33,305 nt of DNA from Deltaproteobacteria bacterium (lineage in GTDB: Bacteria; Desulfobacterota_B; Binatia; Bin18), in contig JAAXHF010000192.1 in NCBI GenBank assembly GCA_012271025.1, forward strand, positions 1 to 33,305, read 5' to 3'. Each line of letters opens with the position of its first letter. Position 1 is the stretch's first letter. Shown here in pieces: positions 21,456 through 29,897 of this stretch. A program made the position numbers and the translations under genes. The notes below the pieces were generated by a model, which was not told where the DNA came from, ran no database searches, and saw only the letters and a list, made by a program, of their open reading frames with translations.

Positions 21456-23834
21456 ATGAAAATCTCGCTTGAGTGGATCGCCCAGTACGTTGACGTGTCC
21501 GGCATTGCCCCGGACATGATCGCCGAACGGCTGACCATGGCCACGGCCGAGGTCGAGGCCGTGGAGACATTGGCGCGCAGCCTGGACGGGGTGCGGGTCG
21601 GCAAGGTGGTGTCGGTCGAAGCCGTGTCCGACACCAACGCCTTTGTCCGGGTCGAGTGCGGAGCCGATACGTTCAGCACGGTGTGCGGGGCGCCCAATGT
21701 GCGCTCGGGCATGACCTCGGCCTTTGCTCCGGCCGGGGTGCGGCTGGCCGACGGGACGCGCCTGGAAGCACGGCAGGTCGCCGGTCGGCCCAGCCAGGGC
21801 GTGCTGTGTTCGTCCGAGGAACTCGGCATGGGCGGCGGGCATGTGGGGATTATGGACCTGCCCGATTCGCTGGTCAGCGGCCGTCCGCTGTCCGAGCTGA
21901 TTCCGCCCACCGACACGATTATCGAGATTGATAACAAGAGCCTGACCCACCGGCCCGACCTGTGGGGACACTACGGCCTGGCCCGCGAGGTGGCTGCGGT
22001 CCTGGGCCGGCCCCTGCGGCCGCTCGAGCGCGCCGACCTGTCCGCGTATGACGCGCTGCCGGCCTACCCGCTCGCGCTCGACGACGTGGAGAACTGTCCC
22101 TGCTACTGCTGCATCGAAATGGACGGGGTGGCCGCGCTGCCGGCCCCATTGACAATACAGTACCGGCTGCACGCCCTGGGTCAGCGGACCTTCAATATCC
22201 TGGTCGATCTGACCAACTATATCATGCTCGAACTCGCCCAGCCCATGCACGCCTTTGACGGCGCCCGGCTGCGAGCGGTGCGCATCGCTCCGTTCGGGCG
22301 CAGCGGCTCGTTCACCACCCTGGACGGTCAGGACCGGGCCATGCAGCCGGACGACCTGATGATCTGGAATGAAACCCAGCCGGTGGCCCTGGCCGGGATC
22401 ATGGGCGGACTGAACAGCGAGGTCGGCCAGGACACGACCCGCCTGCTGCTGGAGAGCGCCAATTTTCGGGCCGCGCGCATCCGCCGCACCGCCACCCGGC
22501 TCGGCCTGCAAACCGACGCCAGCCAGCGCTTTGAGAAACAGCAGCCGCCGGTCACGACCAAGCTCGGGATTGAGCGTTTTGTGCGGCTGCTGGACGAGGC
22601 CGGCCTCACGCCCGAGGTCCGCTCACGCTTGACCTGCGCCGGCGATCTCAAACCGGGCACGCGGCGGCTCGCCATCCCCAAGGGCTTTTTTGATCGGCGG
22701 ATCGGCAACCCCATCGGCGGTGACACAATCGTCTCCATCCTGACCTCACTCGGTTTTGAGGCCGAGCTGGACGCGGACGAACTGCGGGTCGGCATCCCGC
22801 CGTTTCGCAGCGAAAAAGACGTTGCGCTGCCGGTCGATATTCTGGAGGAAGTCACCCGGATCAACGGCTATGACAATCTTGAGCCCCGGCTGCCGGATTT
22901 TTCGGCCGATACCGTGGCCTTTGACGACCGTTTGCGAACCGAGCACAAAGCGCGGCGGCTGCTGGCCCAGGCCTACGGCTTTTCAGAAATCCACAACTAC
23001 AGCTGGTTCGACGAAACCTGGCTGAAGACCATTGGCTATGAGCCCCAGGCCGCCCTACGGGTGGCCAATCCGAGCGCCGAGCAGCACGTACGGCTGCGGA
23101 CCAGCCTGATGCCCAACATCCTGGCCGTGGTCAAGAAAAACGCCCTGCACAGCGACCAGTTCCGCATCTTTGAGTTGGGTCCGGGCTATTGGGCGGTGGG
23201 CGAAAGCGACCGCCAGGAGCGCCTGTTGCTGTCCGGGGCCAGCTTTCAGCACGAGCGTATTGCGCCGCTGGAGGAACATTTTCGGGCGGTCAAAGGCGCG
23301 CTGGAAGCCCTGGCCGTCCAGCTCAATGTGGGCCGGCTGGATTTCATGCCGGGGACCGAGGATGTCGCGCCGTGGCAGACCGCGGGCAGCCATGTCCAGA
23401 TCAGCCGCGCTGCGGGCCCGGTCGGCAGTCTGGGCTTTGTGGCCGGCCCGTTGCTCGGTGAGTTGGCCGCCAAGGCTCAGGTGGTCTGGTTTGAGCTGGA
23501 CTTCGGCGCTCTGGACGGCCCCCTGTTTCCCGAGGTCCGCTATCTGCCGGCCTCCCGCTATCCGGGCTCGTGGTTTGATTTTTCGATTGTCGCGCCGCTG
23601 GAAACCCGTTTTGTCGAGCTGGTCGGCCGCCTGGACGGCTTCAGCCACCCCCTGCTTAAAAAGCGCGAGTTTGTGACCCGTTATACCGGTCGGGGACTCG
23701 ACCCGGGCACGGCCAGCTACACGTTTCGGTATTGGATCGAATCGCCGCAGCAGACCCTGAGCGGTGAGCAGATCGAGGTCTTCCAGCAGGAGTATATCGC
23801 CTTTCTGAGCGCCCAGGGCTTGCGGCTGCGCTAA
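21456..23834 (+). CDS. pheT: Phenylalanyl-tRNA synthetase beta subunit
   Basis: 792 residues, full length. It starts MKISLEWIAQYVDVSGIAPD and has an EMAP/tRNA-binding domain at about 45-150 (VRVGKVVSVEAVSDTNAFVR, STVCGAPNVRSGM), followed by B3/B4 editing-site and B5 domains (NKSLTHRPDLWGHYGLAREV; FFDRRIGNPIGGDTIVSILT). The catalytic-like core carries RLRTSLMPNIL equivalents (VRLRTSLMPNILAVVKKNAL). The C-terminal FDX-ACB anticodon-binding domain begins at RYPGSWFDFSIVAP. The frame is open 65 codons upstream into pheS, but ATG 21456 is the family start. It is co-transcribed with pheS. Confidence 0.97.
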   Translation: MKISLEWIAQYVDVSGIAPDMIAERLTMATAEVEAVETLARSLDGVRVGKVVSVEAVSDTNAFVRVECGADTFSTVCGAPNVRSGMTSAFAPAGVRLADGTRLEARQVAGRPSQGVLCSSEELGMGGGHVGIMDLPDSLVSGRPLSELIPPTDTIIEIDNKSLTHRPDLWGHYGLAREVAAVLGRPLRPLERADLSAYDALPAYPLALDDVENCPCYCCIEMDGVAALPAPLTIQYRLHALGQRTFNILVDLTNYIMLELAQPMHAFDGARLRAVRIAPFGRSGSFTTLDGQDRAMQPDDLMIWNETQPVALAGIMGGLNSEVGQDTTRLLLESANFRAARIRRTATRLGLQTDASQRFEKQQPPVTTKLGIERFVRLLDEAGLTPEVRSRLTCAGDLKPGTRRLAIPKGFFDRRIGNPIGGDTIVSILTSLGFEAELDADELRVGIPPFRSEKDVALPVDILEEVTRINGYDNLEPRLPDFSADTVAFDDRLRTEHKARRLLAQAYGFSEIHNYSWFDETWLKTIGYEPQAALRVANPSAEQHVRLRTSLMPNILAVVKKNALHSDQFRIFELGPGYWAVGESDRQERLLLSGASFQHERIAPLEEHFRAVKGALEALAVQLNVGRLDFMPGTEDVAPWQTAGSHVQISRAAGPVGSLGFVAGPLLGELAAKAQVVWFELDFGALDGPLFPEVRYLPASRYPGSWFDFSIVAPLETRFVELVGRLDGFSHPLLKKREFVTRYTGRGLDPGTASYTFRYWIESPQQTLSGEQIEVFQQEYIAFLSAQGLRLR

Positions 23835-23873
23835 AGGCTGAGGCAAGGGCAAGGCAAAGGCAGGAATAGGGCT

Positions 23874-24851
23874 ATGGAGACGGTTTTCAGCGGGATTCAG
23901 CCCTCGGGCGAGATGCACCTGGGCAACTATCTGGGGGCGGTGCGCAACTGGGTAGCCTTACAGGACCAGTACCGGTGTTTTTTCTGCGTGGTCGATTACC
24001 ACGCCATCACCCAGGACTATGAGCGCGACGCGCTGTCGCGCCAGACCCTGGAGATGGCGACCGATCTGATTGCGTGCGGCATTGATCCCGAGCGCTCGGT
24101 CGTGTTCGTGCAGTCGAGTGTGGCCGAGCATACAGAGCTGTGCTGGATTCTGGACACGGTCACCCCGTTTGGCGAGCTGGGGCGCATGACCCAGTTCAAG
24201 GACAAATCGGCCAAGCAGGCCGATAACATCAACGCCGGGCTGTTCAGCTATCCGGTGCTCCAGACGGCCGACATCATTCTGTACAAGGCCAGCCTGGTGC
24301 CGGTCGGCGCCGACCAGGTCCAGCACCTGGAGTTGGCGCGCGAGATTGTGCGCCGCTTCAACAAGCGCTGGGGTGACTATTTTCCTGAGCCGCAGGCCCT
24401 GCTGTCCAGCACACCGAGAATTCTGGGCCTGGACGGGCAGGCCAAAATGTCGAAATCGCTCGGCAACACCATTGCCCTGGGCGAGGCCGACGAGCCGATT
24501 CGCAAGCGCCTGGCCACCGCAGCGACCGACCCGCAGCGGGTGCGGCGCAAAGATCCGGGTGACCCGGAGGTATGCAATCTGCATACTCTGCACACCTTCT
24601 TCTCGGACGAAGAGCGTCTGGAATGGGTACGCTCGGGCTGTCGCACGGCCGATATCGGCTGTTTTGAGTGCAAGTCGGCCCTGGCCGATAACCTGATCGC
24701 CCACTTGCAGGTCATCCGCGAGCGCCGGGCTGAGCTACAGGCTCAGCCCGGTCGGATTGAAGAAATTCTGCGCGAGGGCGCCCGCAAGGCCCGGGCGGTC
24801 GCCCGGCAGACGATCGACGAGGTCCGCGACCATATTGGTCTGTGGGGGTAG
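23874..24851 (+). CDS. trpS: Tryptophanyl-tRNA synthetase
   Basis: 325 residues, class I synthetase. The HIGH-type motif is H15-L-G-N18 (PSGEMHLGNYLGAVRNW) and the second signature is KMSKS at about 191-195 (AKMSKSLGNTI). FSYPVLQTADIILY and VPVGADQVQHLELAREI are typical TrpRS substrate-binding segments. The protein is of normal length and looks intact. It follows pheT after 39 bp on the same strand, so the three synthetase genes may form one transcript. It is convergent with the HTH gene at 24859, only 7 bp away. Confidence 0.97.
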   Translation: METVFSGIQPSGEMHLGNYLGAVRNWVALQDQYRCFFCVVDYHAITQDYERDALSRQTLEMATDLIACGIDPERSVVFVQSSVAEHTELCWILDTVTPFGELGRMTQFKDKSAKQADNINAGLFSYPVLQTADIILYKASLVPVGADQVQHLELAREIVRRFNKRWGDYFPEPQALLSSTPRILGLDGQAKMSKSLGNTIALGEADEPIRKRLATAATDPQRVRRKDPGDPEVCNLHTLHTFFSDEERLEWVRSGCRTADIGCFECKSALADNLIAHLQVIRERRAELQAQPGRIEEILREGARKARAVARQTIDEVRDHIGLWG

Positions 24852-24858
24852 GGCACGC

Positions 24859-25380
24859 TTAGCGAGTCGCTTCTGAAGCAATGCCTAGGCGTGTATCGGA
24901 GCGCCTCGGGGCACCGTCTTTACTCTCGCTCACCCGGACATCGACCGTGTAGTCGAGGCAGGCCAGGAGCCGCACCATCTGATCAATGGTCTTTGTGTAA
25001 TTGGTCGGGTCCAGCAGACGATACACCTGAGCCGGCGAGGTCTTGAGCTTTCGCGCCAGTTCACGCTTGGGCAGCTGCGAGCGCTTGACAAGATCGACAG
25101 CCTGTACCGTCAGATTGTAGAGCGCCAGATCCCGCACGTAATCGGGGTCTCTGTTGTAGTGAAGAAAGTCGTCGAGGTGGACGGTCTCCTCATCTCCGGA
25201 CTGAAGCACATAGGTGATCGCCTGCTTGCCCGCTTCTCGGTCCACGTACACGTCCGTGATCCGGTTCGTGCTCGAAGGGGCCAGCCTCAGCTTGATGAAC
25301 GGGAATGAGAACTCTCCCCTCCTGGTCTTGATCTGAAAGCAGGCTTGCCTGTTGTTGGCCTTCACCTCGTGTATGATCAC
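24859..25380 (-). CDS. HTH protein with uncharacterised N-terminal domain, partner of a DUF4160 gene
   Basis: 173 residues. The C-terminal half is an XRE-like helix-turn-helix (SQLPKRELARKLKTSPAQVY, then RLLDPTNYTKTIDQMVRLLA). The N-terminal half (1-95) is a beta-rich domain starting VIIHEVKANNRQACFQIKTR and including SGDEETVHLDDFLHYNRDPD; it is not a standard antitoxin N-terminus. GTG 25380 overlaps the stop of the DUF4160 gene by four bases (GTGA), a sign of translational coupling; the frame extends 23 codons upstream but is shadowed by that gene. A DNA-binding antitoxin-like regulator of the coupled toxin-like gene is the best reading; it is unproven. Confidence 0.72.
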   Translation of the reverse strand: MIIHEVKANNRQACFQIKTRRGEFSFPFIKLRLAPSSTNRITDVYVDREAGKQAITYVLQSGDEETVHLDDFLHYNRDPDYVRDLALYNLTVQAVDLVKRSQLPKRELARKLKTSPAQVYRLLDPTNYTKTIDQMVRLLACLDYTVDVRVSESKDGAPRRSDTRLGIASEATR

Positions 25381-25571
25381 AGCTTGCCCTCCGTGACGAG
25401 TTGCTGAAGGATTCGGCGTAACCGCCGGTCCATGCTTCCGGTCATGCACTCGAAGCGATCCAGATCAAACTTGGCCACAGCTTTGCCGTCCCTGTAGATG
25501 TGGACGTGGCGCGGGACATGGTCACCGATCAGCGTAACAAACACGTAGCCGTCCCTCCTGATTTTTCCCAT
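25377..25571 (-). CDS. Small DUF4160-like protein, possible toxin partner
   Basis: 64 residues starting MGKIRRDGYVFVTLIGDHVP, followed by RHVHIYRDGKAVAKFDLDRF. This is the core of a DUF4160 protein: a K-I/R-x-x-G-Y/I strand, then P-x-H-x-H and a strand ending in D-L. It is shorter than the 89-residue copy at 19660-19929 and lacks its C-terminal helix. The longer open frame upstream encodes only a repeat element (VIPAKAGIQ), so ATG 25571 is preferred, though no strong ribosome-binding site is visible. It overlaps the HTH gene by four bases, like a type II toxin-antitoxin pair in reversed order. Confidence 0.7.
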   Translation of the reverse strand: MGKIRRDGYVFVTLIGDHVPRHVHIYRDGKAVAKFDLDRFECMTGSMDRRLRRILQQLVTEGKL

Positions 25572-25622
25572 CGTGTTAGAGCGGTTTACGTTAGGCTGTA
25601 GCCGAGCCGTTCCGCTCTCGTC

Positions 25623-25688
25623 ATGCCGGACGTGATCCGGCATCCAGAGGCGGGGGCTCGGAGGCTGGATTCCTGCTTTCGCAGGAAT
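25623..25688. repeat. Pair of REP-like hairpins (VIPAKAGIQ-type repeat)
   Basis: Two hairpins lie in tandem: ATGCCGGA/TCCGGCAT (25623-25643, 5-base loop) and ATTCCTGC-TTTC-GCAGGAAT (25669-25688, 8-bp stem). Read leftward this translates as VIPAKAGIQ, the tell-tale shadow peptide of a very common intergenic repeat in proteobacterial genomes. The second hairpin resembles the ATTCC...GGAAT ends of dRS3-type repeats. Confidence 0.65.
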
Positions 25689-25726
25689 GACAGGTGGCGA
25701 CACAGGATCATAATTTGCTCTAGCCC

Positions 25727-25754
25727 TAACTAGTATCTCATGTGGTACTAGTTA
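25727..25754. promoter_or_regulatory. 28-bp inverted repeat with 9-bp arms
   Basis: TAACTAGTA (25727-25735) and TACTAGTTA (25746-25754) match perfectly around a 10-base spacer, in an AT-richer patch between the MBL-fold gene and the DUF4160/HTH pair. It could be an operator for the HTH protein, but it is about 155 bp upstream of the pair, with the REP hairpins in between. Confidence 0.35.
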
Positions 25755-25811
25755 TCAACCGTACTGCCCTTCTCCGTCTATTGGGCTCTTCGACAGGTGT
25801 TTCTCTCCAGC

Positions 25812-26945
25812 TCAGGGAGGATCGGACAGGCCGAGCCGTTGCTTGACGGTCGGATTGGTCACCGGCCGCACGCCGCTCGGGGTCAGCCTATAGGCGTCCA
25901 TGTACTGCCGGGGGGGCAGGAAGTTGACCCGCTGTTCTTCCCAGAAATCGGCTACTCCGGCGGCCATGGGAAAGTCGCTGTAGGCGTACGGAACGCCGTC
26001 AAAAAACGGTGAAAACAGGCCGTCCCAGTGGTGGGGAATGTGGGCCTTGGGCTTGAGGATCGGGTGGACGGCCTCGGCCAGCGGCCGGTCGCTGAATCCC
26101 AGCCACACATCGACCCCTGCGAGGCCGGCGTCGGTCAGCGCCGCCCGCAGGTGCTCGCGGGCCGGGGTGGCGTGTTCGGCAATGTCGAGCGTATCCAAGG
26201 CCAGCTCCCGTTGGCTGAAAAACGCCTCGTCTATCGTGACCGGCTGACCGAAGGTCGTCGCACTGCCGGTGTTGGAGTACAGCCAGTGGACCGGGCCGGC
26301 CGCAGTCTGAGCCGTAAACAGATACGCCCGTGCGCCGCCGCCGTTGGGAAAGTCCTGGAGAATGCCGGGCCGCAGGCCGGCGCTGGTCGGCGTCGGCGGC
26401 CTGGTCAGTTCAAGGGGGGCGTGGAGCAGTTTGCCCTCGAAGGTGGTGGTATCGCCGCTGTGGTTCCAGCGCACTACCCGGACACTGACATACGGGCCGA
26501 GCGGAATCAGCTCTCCGCCCTCGACCGCCGTACACCGTGCGTCGGGAACGCCCTGGGCAACGGCCTGGAGGCACGTTGAGCGGGCGCCGATGATTCGGGC
26601 ACCCGTCAAACGCGCCCAGGTGGCCACATCAAACGCGTGGTCAAAATGGCTGTGGCCGGTCAGGATGCAGTCAATCCGGGGGCTGCCCAGAGCCTCGATG
26701 ACACGCTGAATCGCGGCCGTGTCCGGCAGACTCGGCTCGGCGTAGGCAAAACTCGGCCCGGAAAAGGCCGTTTCGGGAATCCGGCTGATATAGCCGTCCA
26801 GGACAATGCGGGTCTGGCCGACCTCAATCAGCCAGTTGGAGACCGACATCCAGGTCAGCCTGACGTGTTCCGGGGCGGCCGCCCGGGCCGGCGCGGTGGC
26901 GGACACGAGGAGGAAGCAGGCGGCGATGATCCACACGAGGGGCAT
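25812..26945 (-). CDS. Secreted metallo-beta-lactamase-fold hydrolase
   Basis: 377 residues. A signal peptide is clear (MPLVWIIAACFLLVSATAPA, cleavage near A-R-A-A-A), so the enzyme is probably periplasmic. The MBL metal motif H98-x-H100-x-D102-H103 (GHSHFDHAFD) and a further histidine H162 (RWNHSGD) mark a two-metal hydrolase. Histidines near the C-terminus (HIPHHWDG) complete the pattern. The family covers many phosphodiesterase, lactonase and hydrolase reactions, and no substrate can be named. It is the third gene of a leftward group, 17 bp after the trehalose-phosphate synthase gene. Confidence 0.82.
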   Translation of the reverse strand: MPLVWIIAACFLLVSATAPARAAAPEHVRLTWMSVSNWLIEVGQTRIVLDGYISRIPETAFSGPSFAYAEPSLPDTAAIQRVIEALGSPRIDCILTGHSHFDHAFDVATWARLTGARIIGARSTCLQAVAQGVPDARCTAVEGGELIPLGPYVSVRVVRWNHSGDTTTFEGKLLHAPLELTRPPTPTSAGLRPGILQDFPNGGGARAYLFTAQTAAGPVHWLYSNTGSATTFGQPVTIDEAFFSQRELALDTLDIAEHATPAREHLRAALTDAGLAGVDVWLGFSDRPLAEAVHPILKPKAHIPHHWDGLFSPFFDGVPYAYSDFPMAAGVADFWEEQRVNFLPPRQYMDAYRLTPSGVRPVTNPTVKQRLGLSDPP

Positions 26946-26962
26946 GGCGTCTCCCGCAGCGG

Positions 26963-28441
26963 CTAGGCGCTGGTTTTCCTGGTCGTTTTCGCCCGTGCCG
27001 GACGGGTCTTGGGCCGAGAGCCGGGTCTGACCGCCTGGTCGCTCTTTTCCAGGTCGGCCAGAAAACGGTCCCGCCAGGTCTGGGCGGTGCGTTCGTGGAC
27101 GCGCCTGTTCAGGGCCTGCCAGCGCTCGCGCCGCTCGGTCAGATTCATGTTCAAGGCCCGGTTGAGGGCTGAGGCCGTGCCGTCAATATCGTACGGGTTG
27201 ACGATTACGGCTTCGACCAGGTCCTCGGCCGTGCCGCAGAACTGGGACAGCAGCAGGACGCCGGGGTTGTCGGTCTGGGCCGCAATATACTCCTTGGCGA
27301 CGAGGTTCATGCCGTCGCGCAGGGGGGTGACCAGACACACATCGGCCTCGCGGTAAAACGCGGCCAGCTCTTCCTGGGTGTAGGAGCGGTACAGGTGGCG
27401 AACCGGAATCCAGTCGTCCTCAGAGTAGCGGCCGTTGATTTCTCCGACCAGACGATCAACCTCGCGTTTCTGGGCTGCGTACTCCGGCACCCGGGTGCGT
27501 GATGGGGCCGAGATCTGGGTCATGGACACCTGGTCGCGCCACGACGGGTGGCGTTCGAGCAGCCGGTCAAAGGCCAGCAGCCGCTCGGAGATGCCCTTGG
27601 TGTAGTCGAGCCGGTCAACGCCGAGCAGGATGCGTCGGCCGCGCACCATCTGGCGCAGCTTGCTGGCCTGCAGGCTGGCCTCGGGGCTGGTCGCCCAGTC
27701 GGCAAAACTGTCGGGGTCGGTGCCGATGGCGTACACCCCGAGCTGGACCCTGGCTTTGCCGTGGTGGTAGAGCCGGCCGTCAAAGCTGCCACCCAGCTCC
27801 GCCTCCAGGGCATCGGCGCAGTTTTTGCGGTAGCGCTGGGTGTGAAAGCCGACCAGGTCGTAGGCCTCCAGGTCTTCCAGCAGGGGCCGGGAATGGGGCG
27901 AGATGGTCAGGATATCGACCGGCGGAAACGGGATATGCAGGAAAAACCCCAGGCGGCCCTGCCAGCCCAGGCGGCGCAGCTCCATGCCCAGCGGAATGAG
28001 GTGGTAGTCGTGGACCCAGACCAGATCGTCGGGCTTGAGCAGCGGGGCCAGATGGGCGGCAAAATAGCGGTTGATGCGGCGATAGGTGCGGTACTCGCGG
28101 CTGACGACCCGGACCTGGGCCGGAAAACTGTGAAACAGCGGCCACAGGGTCCGGTTGCAGAAGCTGACGTAAAAATCGTGCACCTCTTCCTCTGACAGAT
28201 TGACCGTCATGAGTTGGATGGGACCGATCTGGCGCTTCTGGGGCGTACTGGTCTCTCGCCGCCGGGTCGTTTTGCCGCTCCAGCCAAACCACACCCCGCC
28301 GGTTTCCAGCAGAGCCGGGCGCAGGGCGCTGACCAGACCGCCGGCCGCCTGCTTGCGCGCCTCGGCCGGCGTCTTTGGTGTTGTCAGATCCGGGGTGCGG
28401 TTTGAGACCACGACCAGGCGGCCGCTCGTTTGTGTTGGCAT
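26963..28441 (-). CDS. otsA: Trehalose-6-phosphate synthase (glycosyltransferase family 20)
   Basis: 492 residues. The enzyme joins UDP- or ADP-glucose and glucose-6-phosphate to trehalose-6-phosphate in the cytoplasm. GT20 motifs are all visible: RLVVVSNR at the N-terminus, WVHDYHLIPLG (about 141-151), VDRLDYTKGISERL (about 268-281) and RDGMNLVAKEY (about 371-381). The Lys/Arg-rich tail (RPKTRPARAKTTRKTSA) is unusual and may be disordered. No otsB phosphatase is in the window. The ATG starts one base after the stop of the methyltransferase gene, so translation is probably coupled. Trehalose fits the window's stress-tolerance theme. Confidence 0.95.
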   Translation of the reverse strand: MPTQTSGRLVVVSNRTPDLTTPKTPAEARKQAAGGLVSALRPALLETGGVWFGWSGKTTRRRETSTPQKRQIGPIQLMTVNLSEEEVHDFYVSFCNRTLWPLFHSFPAQVRVVSREYRTYRRINRYFAAHLAPLLKPDDLVWVHDYHLIPLGMELRRLGWQGRLGFFLHIPFPPVDILTISPHSRPLLEDLEAYDLVGFHTQRYRKNCADALEAELGGSFDGRLYHHGKARVQLGVYAIGTDPDSFADWATSPEASLQASKLRQMVRGRRILLGVDRLDYTKGISERLLAFDRLLERHPSWRDQVSMTQISAPSRTRVPEYAAQKREVDRLVGEINGRYSEDDWIPVRHLYRSYTQEELAAFYREADVCLVTPLRDGMNLVAKEYIAAQTDNPGVLLLSQFCGTAEDLVEAVIVNPYDIDGTASALNRALNMNLTERRERWQALNRRVHERTAQTWRDRFLADLEKSDQAVRPGSRPKTRPARAKTTRKTSA

Positions 28442-28442
28442 G

Positions 28443-29756
28443 CTAGGCGTGCTCCAGAGCCGGGCTCAGCCGGAAGTAACGAAACCCGCCGCCGCCGCGC
28501 CAGTGGACCGTCTTTGACACCCCGGTCTGATCGGTGCCGTCAATCACCCGCCGGAGGCGGGGCAGCAGGTGCGAGTGGCACTGCGGGCCGTTTTCAATCA
28601 GCAGCCAGCGCCGGCCCATCTTATGCGCCACCGCCCCGGTCGTGCCCGAGCCGCCAAAGGCGTCGAGCACCCAGTCGCCCGGGGCGGTCGCCATGCCGAT
28701 GATGCGCTTGAGCAGGGCTTCGGGTTTTTTGCCGTTGAGAAAATCGACGCCGCCCTCATCGCCCAGCCCGGTCGTTTTGATATCCGACCAGAAGTCTCCG
28801 GGATGGACGCTCAGGTAGTCGTCGGCAAACAGGAGACGCATGCGGGGCTGGGCCGAGGACGGGTTGTAGTCGGCCTTGATCAGGTACAGCTTGCGCTGCG
28901 GCGTCTCTACCGTAAAGGCGCCGCAGGCCGCGGCCAGATTGGTACGCCGGGCGTCGGCCAGACGCTTGGCGGTCGGGCTGGTGGCGCAGCTGCGGACGAT
29001 CCGCCAGGCGTTGCGGTAACGCCAGTCCTCCTGGCCGACCCGGCTCGGCGCTTCCCGCCGGTAGGCGCTGTGCATGGGCTCAAAGCGAAACCGGGCGCAG
29101 ATCGCGTCGGCCTGCTCAAGGTCGGCCGGGCTGCGGTCCGGCTTGGCGATGATGGCTTTGAGCCGCCGCACCTCGCCATAGCTGACCTGACTGACGAACA
29201 GGTTGTACTCGCGGTCCCAGCCGCCCTTGCGCACCCGCTCGATGTGCAGGCCGCGAACGCCCGACTTGCCGGCCAGGATGATGTACTCCTTGAGTTTGGG
29301 CAGACCGCCGTACTTGAGCACGCTGGCCATTTTGAGGCCGGTCGGTTCGGCCATTTTCACGCATACGACCTTGAGGTTGCGCTCCTCGAACAGCTCGGCC
29401 AGCAGCAGGTACAGGCGGGCAAACTCGTTATCGTCAATCTGGACCGCCAGCAGGCCGTCGTTGCGCAGCAGCGCGCGCAGCAGGCTGAGACGCGGCCGCA
29501 TGAAGTCCAGCCAGCCCGTCGGCCCGAGGTCCGTGGCCGAGTCGGTCCAGCTGTAGGCGGTGGTGTAGGGCGGGTCGATGTAGACGCATTTGACGCTCTC
29601 GGTGAACTCGGGCAGCAGGGCGTGCAGAACCGCCAGGTTGTCACCGAAGATGATCCGGTTGTGATCCGATTCGTTGTGATCCGATTCGTGCTGGAGACTC
29701 TGCTGGGCGGAGGAGTAGGAGTAGCGGGGATCTTCCTGGAGGGCAGGGGTGAGCAT
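28443..29756 (-). CDS. DNA (adenine-N6 or cytosine-N4) methyltransferase, type III Mod-like, no restriction partner seen
   Basis: 437 residues. The catalytic motif D61-P-P-Y64 precedes the AdoMet-binding motif F-G-G-S-G (DAFGGSGTTGAVAHKM, about 366-373), the beta-class order of type III Mod and many orphan N6-adenine methyltransferases. The middle 200 residues form the variable target-recognition part. The last segment, VHWRGGGGFRYFRLSPALEH, resembles the type III Mod tail. Near the N-terminus ESDHN is repeated in tandem (24-33), from two 15-bp DNA repeats. No restriction endonuclease gene is adjacent; otsA follows after one base. It may be an orphan regulator-type or a remnant of a defence system. 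Confidence 0.88.
   Translation of the reverse strand: MLTPALQEDPRYSYSSAQQSLQHESDHNESDHNRIIFGDNLAVLHALLPEFTESVKCVYIDPPYTTAYSWTDSATDLGPTGWLDFMRPRLSLLRALLRNDGLLAVQIDDNEFARLYLLLAELFEERNLKVVCVKMAEPTGLKMASVLKYGGLPKLKEYIILAGKSGVRGLHIERVRKGGWDREYNLFVSQVSYGEVRRLKAIIAKPDRSPADLEQADAICARFRFEPMHSAYRREAPSRVGQEDWRYRNAWRIVRSCATSPTAKRLADARRTNLAAACGAFTVETPQRKLYLIKADYNPSSAQPRMRLLFADDYLSVHPGDFWSDIKTTGLGDEGGVDFLNGKKPEALLKRIIGMATAPGDWVLDAFGGSGTTGAVAHKMGRRWLLIENGPQCHSHLLPRLRRVIDGTDQTGVSKTVHWRGGGGFRYFRLSPALEHA
29658..29687. repeat. Two tandem copies of a 15-bp unit inside the methyltransferase gene
   Basis: GTTGTGATCCGATTC occurs at 29658-29672 and again at 29673-29687. The unit is a multiple of three, so copy-number change would add or remove ESDHN rather than shift the frame. 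Confidence 0.8.
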
Positions 29757-29897
29757 GCGTACCGAACCTGTCTACACTGAGCGGGTGGGATGACTATAGC
29801 CGACCTGACCCCAAACCCCAAGGCAGGCCACCACACATTGACACCCCGGGCTGGGGGCGATACGCCTGGGGGCAAAATTTCCCCAGGAGCACACCGC

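Noticed and set aside
25572..25703. N-terminal extension of the DUF4160-like protein (starting MSPPVIPAKAGIQ)
   Set aside because: The peptide is the translation of a common intergenic repeat, not protein-coding sequence.
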